A stretch of 64,000 nt of DNA from Coleophoma eucalyptorum (Eukaryota > Ascomycota > Leotiomycetes > Helotiales > Dermateaceae): positions 930,001 to 994,000 of the forward strand of contig JALRME010000011.1 of NCBI GenBank assembly GCA_026120035.1, given 5' to 3'. Below are positions 12,601 through 23,791 of this stretch, in pieces (position 1 is the stretch's first letter; each line of letters begins with the position of its first letter). The position numbers were made by a program, and so were the translations under genes. Below the pieces are notes generated by a model, which worked only from the letters and a program-made list of their open reading frames with translations, searched no databases and was not told where the DNA came from.

Positions 12601-12865
12601 AAGAGTTTATACAGTTTCTACGTTCTATTAGCTCATTACTTGTTCCGGCTATTTCGTCTAAAAGTTCGACAAAAGTTGTTGATTCAATCTAGGAGAGTCC
12701 AATAACATCACAGATATTCAGTCACGGGGGAAAGTAGCTTGATTTGCTCTCTATTCGCATCACAATATAAGACTTTATATTCTGAGTATAATTTTAAATC
12801 AATAATATAACTCTGCATTCATATTTGGACTAAATGCTCGCCCTTTTGTCCCCCCCCCCTTGCTA
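9607..12865. other. 3.3 kb gene-free region upstream of OPT
   Basis: The first kilobase is GC-richer and holds the OPT promoter and a 9-bp minisatellite (10592-10627). The rest is AT-rich. Homopolymers occur at about 11797-11806 (G) and 12850-12859 (C). Minus-strand frames at 12017-12256 and 12246-12539 show no family I can name. No tRNA or repeat element was recognised. Confidence 0.5.
10592..10627. repeat. 9-bp tandem repeat (CTCGAAGGC-like), four copies
   Basis: CTCGAAGAC, CTCGAAGGC, TTCGAAGGC and CTCGAAGCC follow one another without gaps. On the minus strand they would encode F-E-A triplets, but no gene surrounds them. Confidence 0.85.
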
Positions 12866-14705
12866 TTACTGTTCGGTCTTTGCGTGCATTTCTTGTGCTT
12901 GACGCCCTTTCAACTCAGCATCTGTTACAGTTCCCTTAAATTGCCTAGCTGGGATCTTCTTCGTAAACATCTCATCGAGCTCTTCATAAGTGCGGCCTGC
13001 AGTCTCCGGCTGGTAGAACCAGAGGTAGACAAGACAGAAAACGGCCAGACCGGCAAAGATAAAGGAGATCTTAGCGCCAAGGTTTGCTCTGTCGGGATTG
13101 AATAAATACGGAATTGTGAAAGACCACATCAACTATGGCCACTATTAGTAATAACTCCTAGGCGTGAACAAGAACACCTACATAAATTCCATTCTGAAGA
13201 GCAGCGCCAATGCCAACGGTCTTGACTCTAAGGCGTGAAGTAGATGTCTCTGTTAAAATTGTGTATCCAGCTGCACCGATGGTCAAATTGTAGGCAAAAC
13301 AATACACGAGGATCAGGGCGCACACGGCTAGTAAAGTTAGCGGGGAACCCCAGTGTGGAGTAGTATTAATTACCCTTCAAGGCGGATGGTGTCGCAACAA
13401 CCGCAAGAGCTCCTTCAAGGATAAGAACGATGGTTACAGACAGTAGTCCATAGATCATGAGCGGTCTGCGACCAACACGGTCAATTAGAAACCAGGAGCC
13501 GATATTGCCAGCAAGAGAGCATAGTTGCTGTCCAATTTGGAGCTTGAACGAATTGCTGGGTGATAGACCAGCCAGTTGGAAATAATAAGTTGCATAGCCA
13601 GCCGCAAAGTATACGCCGGAGAGAGCTGTAATGGATAATGGGGCGATGGAGATGATAGTTCGACGAAGGTTGGATTGTCGAAAACATTCGAAGAACGTGA
13701 CTCCCTCTGTTTCGCGCCGGATTTCATTGAGAGTCAGGAGGATGGACGCGATACGACTATCAACTTCGGCCGCCGAGTAACCTAGCTTCTTCAATGACAC
13801 CGCTGCCTTGGTCTCCTGTCCGCGACCGGCAAGCCACCAGGGCGATCTGTTGGTCCAACTTTAGCATTGAGTTTGATACAGCAGGCCAGTTAAAGACTTA
13901 CTCTGGCATGAACGGCCAAAATAGGGCTTGAACACCCAAGATACCATACTGAGCGACGAAAATACCCCTATATGCCCATCGAGTGGTATAACTACCGACA
14001 CCATTGAGGATCAAGGCAACAATCAAGGGTCCGATGGTAAAAGCAACCGCCGCAGCGCTGGTTAACACTCCGCGAAGTGCCATTGGGGCGATTTCTCCAA
14101 TGTAAGAGAAGGACACTGCGATGAAGGCACCGAGTGCAAATCCGTTGATGAATTTTCCTGCAAAGAAGACGGCATTTGTGGTTGAAACGACCTCCAGTGT
14201 GATTCCAACCACCGCAAAGACCATAGCAATCAGGTAGGTGAATTTTCGTCCGATCATATCAGCGATCTGACCGCCTCCAAGATTTCCAGCAACAGAGCTG
14301 CACACGTGTTGGTCAGCCACCTTGATGCTTCCAAAGCAAGAGTTGTACATACGATGCAACACTGGCGGCGCCAAATGCGGTTTGCCATTGGGCCGAGATC
14401 AGATACTCTCCACCGAAGAGGTAACCAAAATCCTAAAAACTTTAGTATTCTTGCCAAAAAGTCTCCTTTGGCATCGACTATACCTTTCGGAATTCAGGGA
14501 TTCCCAAAATGATACCTGAAGCCTGGCCTTCGAAACTTGCATTAACAACGACCCAGATGGCATAGGTTGCCCACAAGGTAGCCCATGGATATGCTTTGAG
14601 GGCTTGCAGCGCAGTCATCTGGTGTTCGCTCTCATTGGCAAGATGCCCGGTTTCTTCAACAACTTCAGTCATCTGCACATCGGTTTTGGCATCGTCGGAA
14701 ACCAT
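12866..14705 (-). CDS. MFS sugar transporter (SP family, maltose/alpha-glucoside permease-like)
   Basis: Six exons join to 527 aa: 14705-14484, 14432-14353, 14297-13902, 13846-13374, 13327-13182 and 13132-12866. The hydrophilic N terminus followed by NASFEGQASGIILGIPEFRKDFG is typical of fungal alpha-glucoside permeases. Family signatures are GGGQIADMIGRK after TM2, DRVGRRPLMIYG after TM8, and the end motif PETAGRTYEELDEMF. Twelve membrane segments are expected, at the plasma membrane, importing a mono- or disaccharide with protons. The upstream side (14706-16698) is gene-free; downstream is AT-rich spacer. The exact sugar cannot be told from the sequence. Confidence 0.93.
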
Positions 14706-16060
14706 ATTGACTTTCTAATCGAAAGTGTTTAACAAGGTGATGGGGATAAAGATGATGGCAGAAAGATCTCAGAGCCAGGTTTGTACGAGAACTCTTCTGC
14801 TGCTGAGAATGGCTTTAATATGGAGCAGGGCATCCATCTTATACCACAAGGGCTCGTCATTCGGGACAAAGAGATTCGCAATTCGCGATAATGCAATGTG
14901 GTGGTGGTTCAAAAGCAGAGGGGGCTGGCTCGGGACGATAATGCGGAGTCCCCAGGTTATTGTTTTCCCCAGAGGGAGCAAGGGTTAGGATTGCCTGATC
15001 GAGTTCATTTTGCTCGACCTCACTTGACTAGTTTGACTGGCGTCGTGCGCTGGGCGTAACTAAGGAAAGGAATCAGGGCAAGTGCAATGGTGGAAACGAA
15101 TGGCGGGGGAAGAGGGTGGTTGTCTGCTTGGCAGTGTGCGGTCGATGGCCAATCCCCCAATTCCCCGGACATCACCCGAAACGCCAGAGCGGCTTGGAAA
15201 GCTCGAAGTTTAGAATGCTCTAAAAGTCGCGGACTCTTCCAGGAATTCTAAGCGCTCAGCGTGATCGAGATTCGCCGGATTAGGATACAAATGCCTCCGT
15301 GTCACTGCTCTAGACTATCCAGTTTTGTCCACTGAGCCGCATTCTCTATTTAGTTTTCCTCTTTTCTAATGTCTTTGTTTGCTCTCTTGCTACCAACACC
15401 AACGCGAGGTAGCACCGACTGTGAGGACCGCAGATTACAATGGTCATGAGGAAAATGCCTCTTGATCCTCAAGGTTGGGTTGCGGACTAGGTTCTCATGA
15501 TCTGGCTTTCCAAATTGAGACCACCCACTAGTTTTAACCCCTATAGCCTAGTCAATCAAAGAGGATACTGAAATTACAGGTGCGTCTACCAAATCTTACC
15601 ATGGGTAGAGATACGATGCGATTCATGTGTACTCAAAACTATGAATGTCATACTTCTCTTGTCTAAGCCAATAAAAAAACTAGACATATTAGAGATAATT
15701 GATCTTCTATAGACTAGAGAGAACAATACATTTTGCTAAGAGTATCTGCGTTCTCCTTATTTTACAAAAGTTCAATGATCATACTTTTCTTTTCTTTTGA
15801 TTTTCATTACGGATAGATGCACAATGACACCTGGAGTGGTAATAGCCAGAGACACGAGTGTTAAATACAGTGTAGGAGCTATAGCCGTAGTATTTCTTGT
15901 AAAAAGTTACCTGAAATCTATAATAGCCCTCTTGATCGTACGACCTGCTTATTACTAATCACCATTACTTTCTTACACGCAAATTCAGCACAGCTAGCTA
16001 GATCTCCCCGCTCGAAGATGAGACTCTTCTTTTTCTGATTAAGTTAGAGCGTGTGTGAAA
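14706..16060. other. Gene-free upstream region of the sugar transporter
   Basis: No supported gene. The first part presumably holds the transporter promoter. The region from about 15.5 kb onward is AT-rich and leads into the ankyrin relic. Confidence 0.5.
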
Positions 16061-16219
16061 GAGACCAAGAATAAAGTCTGCCAGAGCCTACTCTCGTGGG
16101 CTACTGTAGGTGGGCACAAGAATCTCCTGAAACTATTACTCGAGACAGGCAATGATGAGGTCTACATTAAGGATGTTGGCAGTCAAAAACTGCCTTGCAT
16201 GAATATCTATACGCATGTC

Positions 16220-16222
<3 letters not shown>
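16061..16222 (+). pseudogene. Ankyrin-repeat gene relic
   Basis: One frame reads about 53 residues to a TAA at 16220-16222 and contains LLSWATVGGHKNLLKLLLET followed by G-N-D-E and then KDVGSQKLP. This matches the fungal ankyrin consensus PLSWAAxNGHExVVKLLLxTG...KDxxGxTPL over about one and a half repeats. No start codon, upstream repeats or partner domain (NACHT, protein kinase, phosphorylase) survive. The stop coincides with the start of a GAA microsatellite. It is most likely the remnant of a large NLR-like or ankyrin gene; a short exon of an unrecognised gene is less likely. Confidence 0.6.
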
Positions 16223-16250
<28 letters not shown>

Positions 16251-16261
16251 AAGAAGAAGAA
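16221..16261. repeat. Trinucleotide microsatellite (AAG)n
   Basis: About 13 uninterrupted AAG units (GAA repeat) directly follow the ankyrin relic. On the minus strand they read as polyserine in one frame, with no gene around them. Confidence 0.95.
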
Positions 16262-16698
16262 TGGGCAACTGAAGCCAGTGACCTGATTTCAGCCACAACT
16301 GACTCACTTCCTGATACCTCTGAGATAGATACACTTTGCTGTGGTTCTCTCCAAATAGTGGTTGTGGAAAAGGCGCGGCGGCTGACATTGCAACAGGGAT
16401 CCATGCACAGCTTAAAAATTTGTGGGTCACGTCAGGTGTCTTAGGATCTCAATTCTATTCCACTGTACTCTCCACTCAATACTCCGCATCTCATTTCGGG
16501 GCGAATAACTCTGCGTGCACTCTCCAGTTCAGGATATCACAGCCGAGTCTGGAAAGAAGTTGCATGAAGTAGATACAGCTTGTCAGTTATGAACCCCCGT
16601 AGATATCCGTTCTTTAAAGAAATCTTGCAAAAGTCTCTCATAATGTGGCTCTAAGTTACAGCTCTTAGATAACTGAGTGGCGGTCTGGATCGATTTCA
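16262..16698. other. Intergenic, downstream of cupin 1
   Basis: A short plus-strand frame continues through the microsatellite but shows no domain. No gene is supported. Confidence 0.5.
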
Positions 16699-17343
16699 TT
16701 ACCAGTGTCCAATAAGACCATCTTCCGCAACTCCCAACACTGGATCGGCCTTTGGTTTTGCAACAGACCACACTCTCTCATAGCGTCCAGCATCCTCGCC
16801 ACCTTCCGCAAAATCCCACTCTGCACTGTTCTGAGGATAGGCGCCAAGCATAGTGAATCCAGAAAGCTTGATGTTAGAGAGGAGAGGCACTGGATTTTCG
16901 ATAAAGTGACCATCTCCGGGTGTCAGATGTTGGAACTCAGCAAGGGGACTGGGGTTGTATGTCTTGTGGGCAACTCCAGCCGGTATGATAAAAACATCGC
17001 CAACTTGTGCTTCAATTTCAACACCCCCATCTTCCTTACCGAGACCGTTGGTGTTCTTTTCTAGATCCTCGACCGTATCTGCCACACCGAAACGGATCAT
17101 CGCGCTACCTGAGAGCACAGCCATACACTCGTGAACCGCTGAGTGGTAATGCGATCTTTGGGACTGTCCATATCGAACTAGCCATTGTGTCTCCCATCCA
17201 TTGCTCCCAAAAAGGTCGTGGGTTGAGGCAGCTGCATTTTGTTGTGAGTCAAAGGTCAGAATGCCGCGGTAATGCAATAGTGGATATGGTGAGTTAGGGA
17301 CGAGAGCAGTAGGTGGAAGTTTATATCTACGGACTTCGACCAT
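16699..17343 (-). CDS. Cupin-domain protein 1 (YjlB-like)
   Basis: A single exon of 214 aa. The cupin metal motif is complete: H65 and H67 (HYHSAVHE), E72 in motif 1, and H126 in motif 2 (GDVFIIPAGVAHK). The H-x-H-x3-HEC spacing is shared with the second cupin at 55768. It is a small cytosolic beta-barrel; possible roles are a metal-dependent isomerase, dioxygenase or sugar-epimerase-like enzyme, but the reaction is unknown. The gene starts 409 bp from, and diverges from, a BVMO gene, so the two probably share a promoter and a pathway. The second cupin also diverges from a flavin monooxygenase. Codon +1 is the first Met before the conserved V-x-R-Y-x-L start. Confidence 0.9.
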   Translation of the reverse strand: MVEVRRYKLPPTALVPNSPYPLLHYRGILTFDSQQNAAASTHDLFGSNGWETQWLVRYGQSQRSHYHSAVHECMAVLSGSAMIRFGVADTVEDLEKNTNGLGKEDGGVEIEAQVGDVFIIPAGVAHKTYNPSPLAEFQHLTPGDGHFIENPVPLLSNIKLSGFTMLGAYPQNSAEWDFAEGGEDAGRYERVWSVAKPKADPVLGVAEDGLIGHW

Positions 17344-17752
17344 GATGAAAGCTCGTAGTGTGACGTAACGTTATGCGCAATCGCCTTTGAGGAAGCGATA
17401 TAAGAGATGGCTCGAGTGAAGACGTGTGCGGTGGAAGACGTCTTTGTCGGTCCGTGTCCACTTTCGAGAAAGCAACGGTGCAGTTCGGAAGTAGATGTGC
17501 TATGTGATGGTCGGCTCCACAAGCCGATCGTGAGTTCCTGAGAAGAGATGGGGTAAAATATCTCGGATGCTGACGCTTTATCTAACCGGATCATTTCCCG
17601 GCATGTATCAGATAACCGGTATTTGACCCCGAGTTTTCGCCCCAATTCTAACCCAAAGGTCGTATGAAGATGAGCCAACACTCTGCGAACAAAGCTCTCT
17701 TCATGAGGTTTAAATTCATCAATTCAGATCCGGACTGAAGATACTTTACAAC
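17344..17752. promoter_or_regulatory. Shared divergent promoter, cupin 1 / BVMO 1
   Basis: 409 bp between two outward-facing start codons. I see no clear regulator palindrome. Its shortness suggests joint control. Confidence 0.5.
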
Positions 17753-19640
17753 ATGTGCTCTATTGCTTGTCCACAAAACTCTACCAAACAGACAGCTAGT
17801 CTTATCACCGACAGGGCAATTAATGAGGCCAGGCCTCTGAAAGTGATTTATATTGGTGCAGGAGTATCAGGAATTATCGCCTCGATTGAGTTCAAGAAAG
17901 CTGTTCCGTCAGTTCAACTCGTGATTTATGAGAAGAATCCCGAAATTGGGGGGACATGGTATGAAAATAGGTATCCTGGTTGCGCTTGTGGTGAGTGCAT
18001 TTCGTCAAACGGCTGGCGGTTTAATTCCTAATACTCCTTTTTTCTATCAGATATTCCTTCCCATGCTTATCAATTGAGTTCTGAATCTTGGACTGGTTGG
18101 ACTAAATTTTTCGCGGGTGCCCCTGAAATCCTGGACTACTGGAAGAGGGTAGCAGAGAAGCATGATGTTCGACGAGATATCCGCTTGAATCACAAATGCC
18201 TCGAAGCCCGATGGGATGAGAGCCTAAAACAATGGATCGTTAAGGTACAAAGGCTGGATCTCGACCCCCCTGTTATAGTCGAGGATAGCTGCGATGTACT
18301 TTTCACCGGCACAGGAATTTTGAATGAGTGGAAATGGCCCGGCATAGAAGGTCTGGATACGTTCAAAGGCGACCTGCTTCATACCGCTAACTGGAGCGAT
18401 GACTTTGATCCAACGGTAAGCCATTGATTTAACATCCAAAATATCAGCGACAGTAACTAATATCATTCAGGGAAAATCAATTGCTGTTATCGGGGGAGGC
18501 AGTAGCGGCATTCAGGTCGTCCCTGCTTTGGTATCAAAGGTCAAAACAATAGACCACTATATCCGTGGAAAGACCTGGGTCGCCAACGAATTTGGCCATG
18601 GTACTGCCATAGTGGAGAGAACAAGTCCAGATGGCGAAGACTCCAATTTTGACTACACGCCAGAGGAGATGCGCCATTGGAGCGAGGATAGGCAATCCTA
18701 CCTGGACTACAGGAAATCTCTAGAGGCTGTGCTGCAGGGGAATTACGGTATAACGCAGCGTGACAGTATTCAGAATACAACTGCGCGTGCCACGTACGAG
18801 AAAAATATGAGAACACGCCTCCATCAAAAGCCTGAGTTGATAAGAGACTTATTACCCGATTTTCCTCCCCTCTGTAAGAGATTAACACCTGGACCAGGCT
18901 ACCTTGAAGCTCTCGCAGCCCCCCATGTCTCTGTCATCACTGATTCGATCGCAAGAGTGGAATCTGGGTCGATTATTACTCGTGACGGCGTGTCAAGACC
19001 AGTAGATGCAATCATTTGTGCTACAGGGTTTGAGACTTCGCCTGGTTACGGATTTCCTATTTATGGTCGAGATGGAATCAATCTACGCTCAAAGTACGCA
19101 AACAGACCTAGGACTTACTTGGGTATCTGTACAGATGGATTTCCCAATTTTTTCCAGTCGCTTGGTCCCAACTTCTTCCAAGGTGCTGGTAGCCTATTAA
19201 TCATGATTGAACATGCACATAAATACATGTCGAAGATTCTGAGAAAGCTTGCTTATGAAGACGTGCAAATGATCGAACCGAAGCTAAAGCAGGTCGAGAA
19301 TTTTACTAACTACTGCGAGGAGTATTTTCAGAACACAGTTTTCACTACGAACTGCACGAGTTGGTATAGATCAACTTCACCAGGTACAGCTACTGAAGAG
19401 CGACGTAACGCACGAGTGACAGCACTGTGGCCTGGAAGTAGTATTCATGCCCTGCATGCTTTGGAGTCAGTCCGTTGGGAAGATTTCGAAATGACGATGA
19501 TTGGAGATAATGACTTTAGTTGGTTTGGTAACGGCTTGGCTAGTGGTGACAAGGAGACTTGCGGAAATAAACTCGAGGCGCTCACCTGGTACTTAAATAG
19601 TACGAGATATCTTCACGAGCCGGCAGATTTGGTAAAATGA
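17753..19640 (+). CDS. FAD-dependent Baeyer-Villiger-type monooxygenase 1
   Basis: Three exons (17753-17990, 18051-18415, 18471-19640) give 590 aa, normal for the family. Two Rossmann motifs are seen: GAGVSG at 35-40 for FAD and GGGSSG at 209-214 for NADPH. Between them lies the BVMO fingerprint FKGDLLHTANW at 184-194 (F-x-G-x3-H-x3-W). [19 protein letters not shown] and [11 protein letters not shown] are further family blocks. The enzyme would insert oxygen next to a ketone to give an ester or lactone, or oxidise a heteroatom. It is divergent from cupin 1. A second, distinct BVMO is at 44465. The ketone substrate cannot be inferred. Confidence 0.95.
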
Positions 19641-20644
19641 ATGCATAGGGATTTACAATAATATCAAATTAGACGAAGATAACTGTTCTTTGAATCGTAG
19701 CGTGGAATTCCATTCCATGTACAGGGTTAACCTTATCAAATAAATCTAATTTCAATGCCTGATTTAACCCATTGGATCGCTCAACTGATACCAAACACCC
19801 AAAGTTTTATGAGCTCAATTATAATAACCCGTTGAATTTCAGACTATTGCGTAGTCTCAAATGAGAGATATGCCAATTCAAAAGTATCTGATTTCATGTA
19901 TTGCCAAAATCTTGATAGGGTCAATATCAAATGTCTAATTGGGCCAAGGCCGGTCGGCCCTGGAGCATTGAGTGGCTTTCCTGACTTGATCCATCCAGAA
20001 GCTAAGCCTCTGAAAATTAAATATAGGAATTATAGCTTAATAACGAGTAGGTGACTTACTGGTTTCCTGTTTGTTGAGTGATACACAAATCCTTTTGCAA
20101 AAGACGTTTATTGCTATGGTCTTTATACTCTTCCAACGCATGTTTATCTACCTCCACTAAATATAGAGATTCATATCCGTCAAAATACCGTGTTAGGATC
20201 AGCAGACCAGACTTTTATAGATTTGCAGCAAATCCGTAACACAATAATGTGCTTGGTTGTAAATACGACAAAGATTTGTTGACATTACTAGCACTCAAAT
20301 TTCTATATAGTAAATTAATACATATTCGTAGAATGAAAATTATGTCACTTGTGAAGTTATGGAAACATTCTTCACTTTTTGGCGTCTACCCGATCAAATC
20401 TCTGTTTTGTGTCAACGCGCTAGTTGTTGCCGTTCATTAACACAGTTCCAAACTGAAAAGGCTTCTCAATTAAAGCAAACATAATAAAAGGTTACGGAAT
20501 CTGATGAGTATGTACTCGTGCACCGGAATATATATGTAGGTGGCAGATGTTGAGATGGAAATTCTATTTGCTACCAAATAGAAAGGAGATTTAGCATTCC
20601 TCTCTAATTCATCATATCTTAAAACTGAAGCCCTAGAAGAACAT
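19641..20644. other. Intergenic, 1 kb, AT-rich
   Basis: Between the 3' ends of BVMO 1 and of the PanE-like relic. No gene or repeat recognised. Confidence 0.6.
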
Positions 20645-21276
20645 CTAATTCGATGTGTTCGTATGATCAAAATGGGCTGGAATTTCGATAAGACCTCTAT
20701 CTTCTTTGAGTTTCCATTGCATGGCTCTCAGCATATGGTGAACTACTGTTAGAATGGGCATTGGCACTCCTCGCGCAGTGCCCTCGCGTAGTGGTTCACC
20801 AACAATATTTTCGAACTAGGTAAATCGTCTCTGTAATGGGTATTGCTGTCAGATTCTGGCTTGTAAATGTTGACACGAGGGGAAATGCGTGTTCTGCCAC
20901 TGATAAAATTACGTTGCGCATGTCAACCTGCATACTGGGCGGATTATACATGGTGATCGGGTCCATGTTAATCATAAAATCAATAAGGTCCGCGGGCAGC
21001 TCGTGGCCGCAGGCTTTTGCAGCTGCACGAATTTGTTTCATAGCCGGACGCACCAAGTATTCCACTGCTCCATCAGCAAGTTGGGTTCTGCCGTGTCTAG
21101 GTCGGTTATGGCGCATAACGAGTTTAGACAAGCATTGTAGAGCAACTTTCTCCGTCGTGTAAGGCTGACGTCTGGTTGGTGCTCACATATGCACTTGCCT
21201 CCAGCACCGTAGATAATACTGAATTCTTTGGCTTCTTGGTCTTCAACCGCAGGGTCTATGTTGGAGGTTCTAAACC
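20645..21276 (-). pseudogene. Ketopantoate reductase (ApbA/PanE) relic, 5' half missing
   Basis: Reading leftward from about 21270, one frame gives NIDPAVEDQEAKEFSIIYGAGGK..., RRRKLLYNACLNSLCAITDLDTA, the helical C-terminal domain of ketopantoate reductases (family KLxxNAxxNP). After a frameshift near 21088-21095 it continues as QLADGAVEYLVRPAMKQI...PADLIDFMINMDPITMYNPPSMQVDM. An intron (acceptor before 20815) leads to FENIVGEPLREGTARGVPMP and a TAG at 20645-20647. The N-terminal NADPH-binding Rossmann domain (GxGxxG) is absent; the sequence upstream belongs to an FMN dehydrogenase. It cannot make an active reductase. It is probably one of two neighbours joined by an internal deletion. Confidence 0.8.
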
Positions 21277-22534
21277 AAGTGCAATTGCTTTGAATATGTC
21301 GCTCCCACTTCTGATACCACCGTCAATTGCGAGTGGAAATCTTGTGCAACGTGACTACAGTCACGTAATGCATCGATTGTTGCCGGGACGCCGTCAAGCT
21401 GTCGACCACCATGATTTGAGATGATTACGCCGTTGAGTCCATGCGCTATGGCAAGCTCGACATCTTCAGGTGTATACACTATGATAGAGTAAATCTTGTT
21501 ATTCCTTATGCTATTACTTCTACGTTATACATACCACCCTTGAGCCAGATTTCCATTCTCGTCTGCTGACGAAGCCATGGGATAGCTGTTTCCCATGTAA
21601 CCCTTGGATCTTAGATTGTAGTCAGTGTTGGAACGATTGAATGAATAATACTTGGCCTGAGACTTACCATAGTCGAGGCTCTTGGTTGTGAGTAGACCAC
21701 GGGGGCCAACCTCACCGTCTAGGCTTGATATATTTGGAAAGTTCATGCTCGCCGGGAACGCGAAGTTATTACGATTCTCATTAAGCCGTGTACCCAGAAC
21801 TGGAAGGTCGACACTAACAAAAATGGCCTTGTAGCCAGACTCTTTATGAAAATTGAATCAGTTTTGTCCGAAGTAATAGGCCAAGACCCGCAAAAGGACC
21901 AAGAAAGTCCTAGGGAATGGCAGCACGTACTCTCAGCCCTTTCAATTTGATTCTTGGTCACCCTACGGTCTCTAAGAAAGGTAATTTGCATTGCATAGGG
22001 ATTCCATCCGCCCGCAGCCTTGACATCCTCTATGCTGGTGCTCGCATAAGAAGACAAGCACATTGGTAGTCTGTTGCTAGCCGCCGCTCATGAAGTGGCA
22101 AGCTCACCATCAGGGTGAGCTAATTCGTGGGCAGCTGATGGGGCGAAACCCAGTGGCGCAGTATCTTCCTCGCGGAAAGTAGTTGTTGATATATCAACAT
22201 TGTTGACATTTCGTAGCACTCGAGGACGGAGTTTTTATCTAGAGAACGCGTTTGTATTATCATGCAACCTGAAACATATGCCCTGTGTCAGAAAGCCCTA
22301 CAGGTCAATCGCTCAGTATGGATATTTTAACATACGTGATCATATCTCCGGCGCCTTCGTTAAAATACTCTATCCGCAAAATAAGGCAAAAATGAGGAAA
22401 CGGTCCCAAGTTACTCGAATGTCTTCGTGTTGGTACTTACCTCTGTTTGTGGTTGAAATGTTCCTTGAGGCCTCAGTCTGAAGATCAGATATCGTCAAGA
22501 CTCTAGGGTCTGAATGCGGCTGTTCATTCGCCAT
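21273..22534 (-). pseudogene. FMN-dependent 2-hydroxyacid dehydrogenase pseudogene, 3' end missing
   Basis: The ATG at 22534 opens MANEQPHSDPRVLTISDLQTEAS..., followed by short introns and exons giving [113 protein letters not shown] and [19 protein letters not shown]. This is the TIM-barrel of the lactate/glycolate oxidase family, with the FMN and catalytic [10 protein letters not shown] loop. Breaks: TAA at 22235-22237 in place of a Tyr codon, TGA at 22088-22090 where the family has Arg (CGA to TGA, a C-to-T change), a small deletion before the conserved GFAPSA block, and a frameshift near 21338-21345. The last about 60 residues are replaced by the PanE-like relic. Confidence 0.85.
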
Positions 22535-23791
22535 GATCTACTTTGATGTTCAAAAGATTGGAATGCTGTTCAGTTGACCTGTGAACAGTGAAAAGTAGGA
22601 AGAAAGACCGTTGATATACCTGGACGAAATCGGAGATTGTGTTTTCTGCGGCAACAAATGATTCGTATATTCATGTTGTATGAAAAATACTAGATGGGAA
22701 AGTAATAGAACGGCCACTTAACCGAATGTCTAGGTCAAGTCTCTCAGTTTGGTAAGCCGAACCCCATATCTGTTTTAAGCATCTGATCTTTCATTTTCAC
22801 GCAATGCTTTAGGTCGTCATGAATACGAAAGAGGTAGGTTTTGCCATCTCACGTGAGCATACATCTTCCATTGGTCGCGCTCCATAAAGCTGAATGTCTG
22901 AGCGCCAGTTCCACGAGGGACTCGGCAGAATAAGACAAGTCAATCCATCTAATAAGACCGAGGTTTATGTTTATCGTGGATGGAGTTTATAGCTTGCTCA
23001 TTGTTTGGGTTCTGGCCAGTGCACTGTGGATGCTGAACTAAGAATGACTTTTGATGACTGTAGCCGTCGTGCCTTGCACTAACGCAACCTGCTGATGATG
23101 CTTTCGAGAATATAATTCATTTACCGAGTGCGGGGAGTCGCTGTGCCTGGTGATTACCCCGTAGGAACAGCCACCTTCCAAAGTTGAAGGAAGCCAAGTG
23201 TTTGCTCAAGAATGCCCATATCGGAAGAACAAAGTGGTCGGCACTTTATCTCATATCTACGGTATATCTCTTCTATCCGTTATCGTTAATTGTCTCTATA
23301 CTATACCAGCAGCTGCACTCCCACGATCCGTTCTGCTCACTCCATACCCGTTACATAATCAGCCGGCATGCCAACGGTCCCGCGGTCGGTCGGCGAGAGC
23401 AGCGATAGGTTCGCAGCTATCCACAAGCGAGCGAGCTCCCGGCGAGAATTTGGCTTCATCAGCGAGCCTGTCGCTGCGACGGCGAAGTCAAGGCTGAGAA
23501 GGAGAGAAACAACACACCGAATTGTTTGAACGGCGAAATTGTCTATTACCAGGCTGAGAAATCAATTATTGCATTATACATCATGTAATACGATTGAGAC
23601 TGCGGGACAGCGGGAATGGAAAGTATAAGATTGCCATCTTCTCCCGCTGGACGAGGAAGTATCTCTCCATCAAACAACACAGCTTATCAACAAACAAACA
23701 CCTCGTCAACTTAAATACATTTTAAAAAGCTTCTACCTTACCATAAGACCTTATCTTGACACCCTTGAAAATCTTTCAGCCCTACAAAATC
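22535..23791. other. Intergenic between divergent pseudogene and epimerase
   Basis: 1.26 kb with the epimerase promoter at its right end. No gene is supported; frames at 23184-23497 lack motifs. Confidence 0.5.

Noticed and set aside
23184..23497. Overlapping plus-strand frames of 74 and 99 codons
   Set aside because: No motif, and they lie in the promoter region of the epimerase gene.
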